Shown here one piece after another: positions 36,810-45,655 of a stretch of DNA of 64,000 nt. The stretch's first letter is position 1. Each line of letters begins with the position of its first letter. The translations under genes and the position numbers were made by a program. This DNA comes from an uncultured Pseudomonas sp. (GTDB lineage Bacteria; Pseudomonadota; Gammaproteobacteria; Pseudomonadales; Pseudomonadaceae), in contig CALTWF010000002.1 in assembly GCA_943912755.1 (NCBI GenBank), forward strand, positions 86,146 through 150,145. Reading direction: 5' to 3'. The notes under the pieces are model-generated. The model was not told the DNA's origin. It saw only the letters and a program-made list of their open reading frames with translations, and did not search any database.

Positions 36810-37808
36810 TCAGTCCGCCGTCACTACCTTGGCCTGTCCAAGATTGGCCAGGCGTACGCTGTCCTGGGTCTGCTGCACCTCGCCCTGACTGCGGATCGGG
36901 CCGAGACGCACGCGGTGCAGGGTCTGCTGGTTGCGCACGATGGAACTGATGAACACCGGCGCGCTGACCATGCCGCTCAGTTTGGAGCGTAGCAACTCGG
37001 CGGCATCCGGGTTGGCGAATGCACCGACCTGCAGGTAGGTGCCGCCATTGGCCGGAAGGCTGTTGCTGGCTACCTGTACCGGCAACACCGCCGCGGCGTG
37101 CTGCTGCGGAGGCGGCGTCCACTGCTCGACGGTACCGGTGCTGGCCGGGATCGAGGTGGTCTGGGCCACTTGCGGCTGCTCCAGCACCATCGGCGCCTGG
37201 CGACCGCGCTGGGCCCACCACTGCTGAGGGTCGATACCTTCGACGCGGACCCGGGCGGTGCCGGTCTCGGCGTAGCCGAGCTTCTTCGCGGCCGCGTAGG
37301 ACAGGTCGATGATGCGATCGGAATAGAACGGGCCACGGTCGTTGACCCGCAGGATCACGCTGCGCTTGTTGTCCAGGTTGGTCACCCGGACATAGGCCGG
37401 CAGCGGCAGGGTCTTGTGCGCCGCGCTCATGCCGTAGAGGTCATAGACCTCGCCGTTGGCGGTGTTCTGCCCATGGAACTTGGTGCCGTACCAGGACGCA
37501 GTACCTTCGGCGACGTAGTTGCGCGACTCGGGAATCGGGTAGTAGGTCTTGCCCAGCACCGTGTACGGATTGGCCTTGTAGTTGCCGGTGTGCACGGTCG
37601 GGGTGGCGTCGGGGATCTTCGATACGTCGACATCCCACCACGGCGCGCCGTCCTTGTGGGCCCGGTTGATGTCCAGGCCGGGCTGGGAGCGGACGACATT
37701 GCCGCTGCCGCTTTGCGTCGGGCGGCTGGAGCTGCAGCTGACCAGCAATACGCCAACGGCGACGCAGCCGAGCAGTTTCAGGGATGTTGCACTGAACAGT
37801 TCGCGCAT
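36810..37808 (-). CDS. rlpA: Septal-ring lytic transglycosylase RlpA
   Basis: A 332-residue lipoprotein (lipobox VLLVSC near residue 20-25). The double-psi beta-barrel RlpA domain spans about 95-190: EGTASWYGTKFHGQNTANGE and ILRVNDRGPFYSDRIIDLSY carry the catalytic residues. A Pro/Gln-rich linker leads to a C-terminal SPOR domain (about 255-330: GTYLQVGAFANPDAAELLR) that binds denuded glycan at the septum. Its start overlaps the mltB stop by one base (TAATG). Confidence 0.95.
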   Translation of the reverse strand: MRELFSATSLKLLGCVAVGVLLVSCSSSRPTQSGSGNVVRSQPGLDINRAHKDGAPWWDVDVSKIPDATPTVHTGNYKANPYTVLGKTYYPIPESRNYVAEGTASWYGTKFHGQNTANGEVYDLYGMSAAHKTLPLPAYVRVTNLDNKRSVILRVNDRGPFYSDRIIDLSYAAAKKLGYAETGTARVRVEGIDPQQWWAQRGRQAPMVLEQPQVAQTTSIPASTGTVEQWTPPPQQHAAAVLPVQVASNSLPANGGTYLQVGAFANPDAAELLRSKLSGMVSAPVFISSIVRNQQTLHRVRLGPIRSQGEVQQTQDSVRLANLGQAKVVTAD

Positions 37809-38818
37809 TACCGGGCGCCTCTTGCCTGAACCAGCAGGTCTGAAAGTTGATGTACCGCCATGGCGTACATCACGCTGCGGTTGTAGCGAGTGATCGCGTA
37901 GAAGTTCTTCAGGCCCATCCAGTATTCGGGGCCGTTGTCGCCTTCGAGCCGGAAAGCGGTGACCGGCAGATCATCGCGCAGCGCATCATGACTCGACCAA
38001 CCCAGTGCCCGCAACTCCCCGACCGTCTTGACCGGTTCGATACCCGGGGTCAGCCCTTCGTCGACCCGCTCGCCGCGCACCATGGCGCGGCTCACCACCG
38101 GCTCGCCGGCAACCCAGCCGTGGCGCTTGAAATAGCTGGCGACACTGCCGATGGCGTCGTCCGGGTTGTTCCAGATATTGATGTGGCCATCGCCGTCGAA
38201 GTCCACGGCGTAGGCGCGGAAGCTGCTCGGCATGAACTGCGGCAGGCCCATGGCCCCGGCGTAGGAGCCTTTCAGGGTCAGCGGATCGACCTGCTCCTCG
38301 CGGGACAGCAGCAGGTACTCGCGCAGTTCCTTGCGGAAGAACGGCGCCCGTGGCGGGTAATCGAAGGCCAGGGTCGACAGCGCGTCGATCACCCGGTAGT
38401 TGCCGGTGTTGCGGCCAAAGAAGGTTTCGACGCCGATGATCGACACGATCACCTGGGCCGGCACCCCGTACTCCTGCTCGGCGCGGGCCAGGGCGGCCTC
38501 GTGCTGGCGCCAGAAGTCCACGCCGCGGGCGACCCGGGCGTCGGTGAGGAACATCGGGCGATATTCCTTCCACGGCTTGACCCGCTCCGCCGGGCGGGAA
38601 ATCGCGTCGAGGATCGCCTGCTTGCGCTGCACCTCGCGGAACACGCCCATCAGCTGTTCCCCGGCGAAACCGTAGTCGCGAGTCATCTCGCCAACGAATT
38701 CGGCCACTTGCGGCGAGCCGTCGTAGTCGCCGGCACTGGCCTGCTGGGCACCGCCGAACAGGCCTAGAAGCCCCGCCAGGGGAACATAACGGGCCATCCA
38801 GCCCCGTACTGTTTGCAT
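37808..38818 (-). CDS. mltB: Lytic murein transglycosylase B
   Basis: I start this at ATG 38818 because AAGGTGA lies 8 bases before it; an upstream ATG at 38854 would overlap rodA. The 336-residue protein has a signal peptide ending QASAG without a lipobox, so it resembles soluble SltB1 of P. aeruginosa. The SLT_2 domain holds SIIGVETFFGRNTGNYRV (catalytic Glu near residue 134), GSYAGAMGLPQFMPSSFR and FDGDGHINIWNNPDDAIG. It sits in the elongation gene block. Confidence 0.95.
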   Translation of the reverse strand: MQTVRGWMARYVPLAGLLGLFGGAQQASAGDYDGSPQVAEFVGEMTRDYGFAGEQLMGVFREVQRKQAILDAISRPAERVKPWKEYRPMFLTDARVARGVDFWRQHEAALARAEQEYGVPAQVIVSIIGVETFFGRNTGNYRVIDALSTLAFDYPPRAPFFRKELREYLLLSREEQVDPLTLKGSYAGAMGLPQFMPSSFRAYAVDFDGDGHINIWNNPDDAIGSVASYFKRHGWVAGEPVVSRAMVRGERVDEGLTPGIEPVKTVGELRALGWSSHDALRDDLPVTAFRLEGDNGPEYWMGLKNFYAITRYNRSVMYAMAVHQLSDLLVQARGAR

Positions 38819-38835
38819 CGAGAAATTCACCTTGA

Positions 38836-39981
38836 TCAAACCTGCGCGATCCATTTGCGGTGGGTATGGATCGACATGAGAACGCCAAACGCTGACAGCA
38901 GCGTCACCAGCGAAGTTCCACCATAGCTAATGAAGGGCAGCGGCACCCCCACGACGGGCAACAGGCCGCTGACCATACCGATATTGACGAAGACATAGAC
39001 GAAGAAGGTCATGGTCAGGCTGCCGGCCAGCAGCTTGCCGAACAGGGTCTGGGCCTGGGCGGTGATCACCAGCCCGCGGCCGATCAGCAGCAGGTAGATC
39101 AGCAGCAGGGCGCAGATGCCCACCAGGCCGAACTCCTCGCCCATCACGGCGATGATGAAGTCGGTATGGCTTTCCGGAAGGAAGTCCAGGTGCGACTGGG
39201 TACCCAGCAGCCAACCCTTGCCGAACACGCCGCCGGAGCCGATCGCCGCCTTGGACTGGATGATGTTCCAGCCGGTGCCCAGGGGGTCGCTTTCCGGGTC
39301 GAGGAAGGTCAGCACGCGCTGTTTCTGGTAGTCGTGCATGACGAAGAACCACATCGCCACCGCCACCGGCACCGCCGCCGTGATCACGCTGAGGATCCAG
39401 CGCCAGCGCAGCCCGCCCATGAACAGGACGAAGGCGCCGGACGCCAGGATCAGCAGTGCCGTGCCCAGGTCCGGCTGGCGGACGATGAGGATGAAGGGGA
39501 TGCCGATCAGGATCAGGCTGATAAGAACGTGCTTCAGGTGCGGCGGCAGCGTGCGCTTGGACAGGTACCAGGCGATGGTCGCCGGCATGATGATCTTGAG
39601 GAATTCGGAGGGCTGGAAGCGGATCACCCCGGGAATGTTGATCCAGCGCGTCGCGCCCATGGCGTTGTGGCCCATGACGTCCACTACCACCAGTAGCAGC
39701 ACCCCGACCACATAGGCCAGCGGCACCCAGCGCGCCATGAAGCGTGGCTCCAGCTGGGCGATGACGAACATCGACACCAGGCCGATACCGAACGAGGACG
39801 CCTGCTTGAGCAGCAGGTCCCAGTTCTTGCCGCTGGCGGAATAGAGGACGAACAGGCTGCCGGCGGCGAGCGTCAGCAGCAGCACCAGCAAGGGGCCGTC
39901 GATATGGATGCGCTGCAGGAAGCTGGCGCGGCGGCGCATCACGTCCTCGCTGGAGAGCATGCGGTCGAAATTACTCTTCAC
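38836..39981 (-). CDS. rodA: Rod-shape SEDS glycosyltransferase RodA
   Basis: A 381-residue protein with about ten membrane segments. SEDS signatures are present: MGATRWINIPGVIRFQPSEF with the essential Trp and Glu region, FILIVRQPDLGTALL, and a closing PLPFISYGGTSLVTLLSAFG. It polymerises glycan strands during elongation together with PBP2. Its start overlaps the mrdA stop (ATGA), fitting coupled translation of the pair. Confidence 0.97.
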   Translation of the reverse strand: MKSNFDRMLSSEDVMRRRASFLQRIHIDGPLLVLLLTLAAGSLFVLYSASGKNWDLLLKQASSFGIGLVSMFVIAQLEPRFMARWVPLAYVVGVLLLVVVDVMGHNAMGATRWINIPGVIRFQPSEFLKIIMPATIAWYLSKRTLPPHLKHVLISLILIGIPFILIVRQPDLGTALLILASGAFVLFMGGLRWRWILSVITAAVPVAVAMWFFVMHDYQKQRVLTFLDPESDPLGTGWNIIQSKAAIGSGGVFGKGWLLGTQSHLDFLPESHTDFIIAVMGEEFGLVGICALLLIYLLLIGRGLVITAQAQTLFGKLLAGSLTMTFFVYVFVNIGMVSGLLPVVGVPLPFISYGGTSLVTLLSAFGVLMSIHTHRKWIAQV

Positions 39982-41873
39982 GGGGCCGATTCCTGGGCGA
40001 CAGAAGCATTGGGGGCAGCATATTCGGGCTTGAGGCGGCCGTTTTCATCCAGCAACCAGGCATCCATCACCTGGCGCAGCACCGGCGCCGCCACGCCCGA
40101 ACCGGACTCGCCGTTCTCGACCATCACCGAGATCACGATCTTCGGGTCCTCGGCCGGGGCGAAACCGACGAACAGGGCGTGGTCGCGATGGCGCTCCTGG
40201 ACCTTGCTGCGGTCGTACTTCTCGCCCTGCTTGATCGCCACGACCTGGGCGGTGCCGCTCTTGCCGGCAATGCGGTACTGCGCGCCGATGGCCGCCTTGC
40301 GCGCGGTACCGCGGGCCCCCTGCATCACCTGCTCCATGCCGTGGGTGACACGGGCCCAGTCGGCCTTGTCGCGCAGGACGATGTCCTCCATCGGGTTCGG
40401 GTCCACCGGCAGCTGGCCTTCGATGGTCTTGGCCAGGTGCGGGCGGTTCCATTTGCCCTTGCTGGCGATCAGCGCGGTGGCCTGGGCCAGTTGCAGCGGG
40501 GTGGCCTGCATGTAGCCCTGGCCGATCCCGAGGATCAGCGTTTCGCCGGGGAACCAGGCCTGGCGCCGGGTGGCGCGCTTCCACTCGCGGGACGGCATCA
40601 GGCCCGGGGATTCCTCGAACATGTCGAGGGCGACCTTCTGCCCAATGCCGAAACGGTTCATGTAGCTGGACAGCTTGTCGATGCCCATCTTGTGCGCGAG
40701 GTCGTAGAAGTAGGTGTCGTTGGAACGCATGATCGCCGTGTCGAGGTCGACCCAGCCGTCACCGGTGCGGTTCCAGTTGCGGTACTTGTGATCGTAATTG
40801 GGCAACTGGTAGTAGCCCGGGTCGAACACCCGGGTGGACGGGGTCACGACCCCGGAATCCAGGCCGGCGATGGCCACCGCCGGCTTGATGGTCGAGCCCG
40901 GCGGATACAGGCCGCGCAGCACGCGGTTGAACAGCGGCCGGTCGATGGAATCGCGCAGCTCGGCATAGGCCTTGAAGCTGATGCCGGTGACGAACAGGTT
41001 GGGGTCGAAGCTCGGCTGGCTGACCATCGCCAGGACTTCGCCGGTACGCGGATCGAGGGCGACGATGGCACCGCGGCGACCGCCCAGGGCCTGCTCGGCG
41101 GCTTCCTGCAGCTTGATGTCGAGGCTCAGGACAATGTCCTTGCCGGGAATCGGGTCGGTGCGCTTGAGCACCCGTAGCACGCGGCCGCGGGCGTTGGTCT
41201 CGACTTCCTCGTAACCCACCTGGCCGTGCAGCTCGGGCTCGTAGAAACGCTCGATACCGGTCTTGCCGATATGGTGGGTACCGCTGTAGTTGACCGGGTC
41301 GAGGGTCTTCAGCTCTTTCTCGTTGATCCGTCCGACATAGCCGACCGAATGGGCGAAATGCGCACCCTGGGGATAATGCCGCACCAGTTGCGCCACCACT
41401 TCCACACCGGGCAGGCGGAACTGGTTCACCGCGATCCGGGCGATCTGCTCTTCGCTCAGCTCGAACAGGATCGGCACCGGCTCGAACGGCCGACGCCCCT
41501 GCCTCATGCGCTTCTCGAACAGCGCGCGGTCGTCGCTGCTCAGTTCCAGCACCTCGACGATCACGTCGAGTACCTGCTGCCAGTCGCCGGAACGCTCGCG
41601 GGTCATGCTCAGGCTGAAGCTGGGCCGGTTGTCGGCGATGATCACCCCGTTGCGGTCGAAGATCAGCCCGCGGGTCGGAGGAATCGGCTGCACGTGCACC
41701 CGGTTGTTCTCCGACAGCGTCGAGTGATAGTCGTACTGGATCACCTGCAGGTAATACAGGCGCGCGATCAACACGCAGATCAGCAGCAGGATCGCCACCG
41801 CACCGACCACGACGCGGCTACGCACCAGACGGGCGTCTTTCTCGTGATCCTTGAGGCGAATCGGCTGCGACAT
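39978..41873 (-). CDS. mrdA: Penicillin-binding protein 2
   Basis: A 631-residue high-molecular-weight transpeptidase. One membrane anchor (VVGAVAILLLICVLIARLYY) is followed by the pedestal domain (NRVHVQPIPPTRGLIFDRNG) and the transpeptidase domain: STIK in GLYPPGSTIKPAVAI, SND in TAIMRSNDTYFYDLA, and KSGT in AGKSGTAQVVAI. It cross-links new peptidoglycan made by RodA in the elongasome. Confidence 0.97.
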   Translation of the reverse strand: MSQPIRLKDHEKDARLVRSRVVVGAVAILLLICVLIARLYYLQVIQYDYHSTLSENNRVHVQPIPPTRGLIFDRNGVIIADNRPSFSLSMTRERSGDWQQVLDVIVEVLELSSDDRALFEKRMRQGRRPFEPVPILFELSEEQIARIAVNQFRLPGVEVVAQLVRHYPQGAHFAHSVGYVGRINEKELKTLDPVNYSGTHHIGKTGIERFYEPELHGQVGYEEVETNARGRVLRVLKRTDPIPGKDIVLSLDIKLQEAAEQALGGRRGAIVALDPRTGEVLAMVSQPSFDPNLFVTGISFKAYAELRDSIDRPLFNRVLRGLYPPGSTIKPAVAIAGLDSGVVTPSTRVFDPGYYQLPNYDHKYRNWNRTGDGWVDLDTAIMRSNDTYFYDLAHKMGIDKLSSYMNRFGIGQKVALDMFEESPGLMPSREWKRATRRQAWFPGETLILGIGQGYMQATPLQLAQATALIASKGKWNRPHLAKTIEGQLPVDPNPMEDIVLRDKADWARVTHGMEQVMQGARGTARKAAIGAQYRIAGKSGTAQVVAIKQGEKYDRSKVQERHRDHALFVGFAPAEDPKIVISVMVENGESGSGVAAPVLRQVMDAWLLDENGRLKPEYAAPNASVAQESAP

Positions 41874-41889
41874 TGAAAAGGCTTACAGG

Positions 41890-42357
41890 CTATTTGTGGT
41901 AAGGATGCCCGGACAATACCGTCCAGGCTCGATAGATCTGTTCGCCGATCAGTATCCGTACCAGGGGATGCGGCAGGGTCAGCGGCGACAGCGACCAGCG
42001 CTGTTCGCTACGCGCGCAGACCTCCGGCGCCAGGCCTTCCGGGCCTCCGACCATGAGGTTGACGGTGCGCGAATCCAGCCGCCAGCGGTCCAGCTCGACC
42101 GCCAGTTGCTCGGTGCTCCAGGGCTTGCCATGGACCTCAAGGGTGACGATCCGTTCACCCGGCTGGACCTTCGCCAGCATCGCCTCGCCCTCCTGACGGA
42201 TCAGGCGGGCGACGTCGGCGTTCTTGCCCCGGGTATTGAGCGGGATTTCCACCAGTTCCAGGGACAGCTCCGACGGCAGGCGCTTGGCATATTCATGCCA
42301 GCCTTCCTCGACCCACTTGGGCATGCGCGAGCCGACCGCGATCAGACGCAGACGCAC
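41890..42357 (-). CDS. rlmH: 23S rRNA m3-pseudouridine1915 methyltransferase RlmH
   Basis: A 155-residue SPOUT methyltransferase. MRLRLIAVGSRMPKWVEEGW opens it; VNLMVGGPEGLAPEVCARSE is the SAM-binding knot, and LPHPLVRILIGEQIYRAW near the C-terminus completes it. It methylates pseudouridine 1915 on assembled 70S ribosomes. It directly follows rsfS, 9 bases apart. Confidence 0.97.
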   Translation of the reverse strand: MRLRLIAVGSRMPKWVEEGWHEYAKRLPSELSLELVEIPLNTRGKNADVARLIRQEGEAMLAKVQPGERIVTLEVHGKPWSTEQLAVELDRWRLDSRTVNLMVGGPEGLAPEVCARSEQRWSLSPLTLPHPLVRILIGEQIYRAWTVLSGHPYHK

Positions 42358-42366
42358 GACGCTACC

Positions 42367-42789
42367 TCAGTCCAGGTCTTTGTTGAGCTTGGCGAAATGC
42401 TCGTGGGTGTTTTCCGGGCTGTGGTGCTTGCCATCGGCGGCACGGCTCTGCTCGGCACCCAGCCACAGGCGCTCCAGGTCGTAGAACTGGCGGGCGGCGG
42501 CGGTCATCATGTGCACGATGACGTCGTTCAGGTCGAGCAGGACCCAGTCGCTGTCGCCCTTGCCTTCTTCGCCCAGCGGCATCACGCCCTTCTGCTTGAC
42601 GATCTCGCGGACCTTCTCGGCCATCGCGTTGATCTGCCGGTTGGAGGTACCGGTAGCGATCAGCATGTAGTCGGTCAGGCTGTGCTTGTCGCGCACGTCG
42701 ATGACCTGGATGTCCTGGGCCTTGACTTCTTCCAGGGCCGACTTGGCCAGCTGGACCAGCTCTTCGCCGGTGATGTTCTGCTTGGTCAT
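42367..42789 (-). CDS. rsfS: Ribosomal silencing factor RsfS
   Basis: I start this at ATG 42789 (MTKQNITGEE), giving 140 residues; a TTG at 42804 is the alternative. It binds ribosomal protein uL14 and blocks subunit joining when nutrients are low. Family motifs are KAQDIQVIDVRDKHSLTDYM and GEGKGDSDWVLLDLNDVIVH. It lies between nadD and rlmH in the conserved order. Confidence 0.93.
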   Translation of the reverse strand: MTKQNITGEELVQLAKSALEEVKAQDIQVIDVRDKHSLTDYMLIATGTSNRQINAMAEKVREIVKQKGVMPLGEEGKGDSDWVLLDLNDVIVHMMTAAARQFYDLERLWLGAEQSRAADGKHHSPENTHEHFAKLNKDLD

Positions 42790-42833
42790 AAAAAACTCGT
42801 TCAACTCATTGAATGAGGCGCCAACGGGCGCCT

Positions 42834-43496
42834 TCAGTTCGTGTGCGCACGGTACAACCCGTGCGTTTCGATATAGGCCAGTACTGCGTCCGGCACCAGG
42901 AACCTCACCGACTTGCCGCTGGCCAGCAGCTGTCGGATCTGTGTGGCGGACACCGAAAGCGGCGTCTGCCAGACGAACGAAATGTTCCCCGCCGGGCCGG
43001 ACATGGCGGAGGGATCGCTCTCCGAGCGCGCAGCCAGCAGGTTGCGCAGCTCGTCTGGGGGTTCTACGTCAGCATCCGGGCGTTGCAACACCAGGATGTG
43101 ACAGTGTTTCAGCAATTCTTCCCAGCGATGCCAGCCGGGCAGACCGCAAAAGGCATCCCAGCCCATCAGCAGGAAAAGCTGGTCGCTGGCGCCGAGTTCG
43201 GCACGCAGCGACTCCAGGGTGTCGATGGTGTACGACGGTTTGTCGCGGGACAGCTCGCGGTCATCCACGCTCAGCCGTTCGACACCGGCTACTGCACAGC
43301 GGACCATGGCCAGCCGATCCTGCGCCGCCACCTGCGGGGTATCGCGGTGTGGCGGGCGGGCGTTGGGCAGCAGGCGCAGCTCGTCGAGCCCCATGAACTC
43401 GGCCACCTCAAGCGCGCTGCGCAGGTGGCCGATATGCACCGGGTCGAAAGTGCCGCCAAGAATGCCGATCCGCCGGATCGCCGGGGCCTTGCTCAA
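42834..43496 (-). CDS. nadD: Nicotinate-mononucleotide adenylyltransferase NadD
   Basis: I choose TTG 43496 (reads SKAPAIRRIGILGG) because AGGAG lies 10 bases before it and it sits right after the proA stop; a GTG at 43532 would overlap proA. The 220-residue enzyme makes deamido-NAD from NaMN and ATP. GGTFDPVHIGHLRSALEVAE holds the nucleotidyltransferase HxGH motif, and SVSATQIRQLLASGKSVRFL the ISSTxIR-like motif. Confidence 0.95.
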   Translation of the reverse strand: MSKAPAIRRIGILGGTFDPVHIGHLRSALEVAEFMGLDELRLLPNARPPHRDTPQVAAQDRLAMVRCAVAGVERLSVDDRELSRDKPSYTIDTLESLRAELGASDQLFLLMGWDAFCGLPGWHRWEELLKHCHILVLQRPDADVEPPDELRNLLAARSESDPSAMSGPAGNISFVWQTPLSVSATQIRQLLASGKSVRFLVPDAVLAYIETHGLYRAHTN

Positions 43497-43497
43497 C

Positions 43498-44769
43498 TCA
43501 GCAGGACTCCTGGCCACGCAGCTGGCCGTCACCGACGACCACGTATTTCTCGCAGGTCAGGCCTTCCAGGCCGACCGGGCCGCGGGCGTGCAGTTTGTCG
43601 GTGGAAATGCCGATTTCCGCACCCAGACCGTACTCGAAGCCATCGGCGAAGCAGGTCGGGGTGTTGATCATCACCGACGCCGAGTCCACTTCGGCCACGA
43701 AGCGCCGGGCCAGGCCCTGGTGCTCGGTGACGATGGAATCGGTGTGGTGCGAACCGTAGTGATTGATGTGCTCGATCGCCGCCTCGACACCGTCGACGAT
43801 GCGGATCGAGAGGATCGCCGCCAGGTACTCGGTACCCCAGTCTTCCTCGCTCGCCGGGTTGGCCTCAATGACCATCCGAGTACGCTCGCAACCGCGCAGT
43901 TCGACGCCTTTTTCCCGGAATTGCCGGGCCATTTCCGGCAGGAACTCGGCAGCGACGCTCGAATCCACCAGCAGGGTTTCCATGGCGCCGCAGATACCGT
44001 AGCGGTAGGTCTTGGCGTTGAAAGCGATGCGCCGGGCCTTGTCCAGCTCGGCATGCTCGCCGACATAGACGTGGCAGATGCCGTCCAGGTGCTTGATAAC
44101 CGGCACCCGGGCGTCGCGGCTGATGCGCTCGATCAGGCCCTTGCCGCCGCGCGGGACGATGACGTCGACGAACTCCGGCATGCTGATCAGCGCGCCCACG
44201 GCCTCGCGGTCGGTGACTTCCACCACCTGGACCACCGCCGCCGGCAGACCGGCCTCGGCCAGGCCGCGCTGGATGCAGGTGGCGATGGCACGGTTGGAAT
44301 GGATGGCTTCGGAGCCGCCGCGCAGGATGGTGGCATTGCCCGACTTCAGGCACAGGCTCGCGGCGTCGATGGTCACGTTCGGCCGCGACTCGTAGATGAT
44401 CCCGATCACGCCCAGCGGCACGCGCATCTTGCCAACCTGGATGCCCGATGGCCGATAACTCATGTCGCGGATCGCACCCACCGGGTCCGGCAGGCTGGCG
44501 ACCTGGCGCAGACCGACGATCATGCCGTCGATGCGTGCCGGGGTCAGGGCCAGGCGATCGAGCATGGCCGGCTCAAGGCCGTTGGCCCGGCCGGCGGCCA
44601 GGTCCAGCTCGTTGGCTGCGGACAGTTCGGCGCGGGCAGCATCCAGGGCATTGGCGGCGGCAAGCAGCGCGCGGTTCTTCTGCGCGGTGCTGGCACGGCC
44701 GATGACGCGGGACGCCTCGCGGGCGGCGCGACCCAGGCGGGTCATGTAGTCAAGAACGGACTCAGTCAT
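43498..44769 (-). CDS. proA: Gamma-glutamyl phosphate reductase
   Basis: A 423-residue NADPH-dependent aldehyde-dehydrogenase-fold enzyme for proline synthesis. LGVIGIIYESRPNVTIDAAS and LKSGNATILRGGSEAIHSN are in the Rossmann region; the catalytic Cys lies in RYGICGAMETLLVD. It ends one base before the nadD TTG start. It is divergent from the DNA glycosylase gene, with 189 bases between. Confidence 0.97.
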   Translation of the reverse strand: MTESVLDYMTRLGRAAREASRVIGRASTAQKNRALLAAANALDAARAELSAANELDLAAGRANGLEPAMLDRLALTPARIDGMIVGLRQVASLPDPVGAIRDMSYRPSGIQVGKMRVPLGVIGIIYESRPNVTIDAASLCLKSGNATILRGGSEAIHSNRAIATCIQRGLAEAGLPAAVVQVVEVTDREAVGALISMPEFVDVIVPRGGKGLIERISRDARVPVIKHLDGICHVYVGEHAELDKARRIAFNAKTYRYGICGAMETLLVDSSVAAEFLPEMARQFREKGVELRGCERTRMVIEANPASEEDWGTEYLAAILSIRIVDGVEAAIEHINHYGSHHTDSIVTEHQGLARRFVAEVDSASVMINTPTCFADGFEYGLGAEIGISTDKLHARGPVGLEGLTCEKYVVVGDGQLRGQESC

Positions 44770-44958
44770 GGGGCTCAGTGTCTTGGCGGTGGGGAAAATC
44801 GGACGAGTATAACTGTCATGGGGTTGTACGCCCAGCGGAGACAGTCGGATGGTAGGAAGGGGATGACAGATTTGCTAACCGATGCGGGTATTCCGTTCAG
44901 CTTCGATAAAGGAAGAAGTTGCTATCATCCGGTTTCATTTCCCTCTTCCAGAAATCCA

Positions 44959-45651
44959 ATGTCGCTACCCGCCCCCTGCCCGCCCGGCGCCTTGCCCGAT
45001 GCCTTCTTCGACCGCGACGCCCAGGTCCTGGCCAAGGACCTGCTGGGCAAGATCATCCGCCATCGCCAGGGCCCGTACTGGCTATCGGCGCGGATCATCG
45101 AGACCGAGGCCTACTACCTCGACGAGAAAGGCAGCCACGCCTCGCTGGGCTACACCGAGAAACGCAAGGCGCTGTTCCTCGATGGCGGGCATATCTACAT
45201 GTATTACGCCCGCGGCGGCGATTCGCTGAATTTCAGCGCCCAGGGCCCGGGCAACGCGGTGCTGATCAAGTCCGCCTATCCCTGGGTGGACGCCCTCTCC
45301 GACAGCAACTGCCTGGCACAAATGCAACTGAACAACCCCGACGCCCGTGGCGGCCTGCGCGCACCGGAGCGCCTGTGCGCCGGCCAGACCCTGCTGTGCA
45401 AGGCCATGGGCCTGAAAGTGGCGAACTGGGACGCCAGGCGCTTCGATCCGCAGCAGCTGTTCGTCGAGGATGGCGGAATTATTGTGCAACACATAATCCA
45501 GACCAGCCGGCTGGGCATTCCCCAAGGCCGCGACGAACATCTGCCGCTGCGTTTCGTCGATGCCGAGTACGCCCGCTACTGCACGCGGAACCCGCTACGT
45601 CGCGGCCAAGTCGAAGGCCGCGACTTCCTCTTTCTGACACAAGGAAACTGA
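44959..45651 (+). CDS. DNA-3-methyladenine glycosylase (AAG/MPG family)
   Basis: I start this at ATG 44959, giving 230 residues. It belongs to the AAG/MPG fold: VLAKDLLGKIIRH, ARIIETEAYYLDEKGSHASL with the catalytic Glu, and IYMYYARGGDSLNFSAQGPG with the intercalating Tyr region, then APERLCAGQTLLCKAMGL. It removes alkylated bases by base excision. Unlike Tag and AlkA, this family has no HhH motif, and none is seen. Confidence 0.92.
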   Translation: MSLPAPCPPGALPDAFFDRDAQVLAKDLLGKIIRHRQGPYWLSARIIETEAYYLDEKGSHASLGYTEKRKALFLDGGHIYMYYARGGDSLNFSAQGPGNAVLIKSAYPWVDALSDSNCLAQMQLNNPDARGGLRAPERLCAGQTLLCKAMGLKVANWDARRFDPQQLFVEDGGIIVQHIIQTSRLGIPQGRDEHLPLRFVDAEYARYCTRNPLRRGQVEGRDFLFLTQGN

Positions 45652-45655
45652 CACG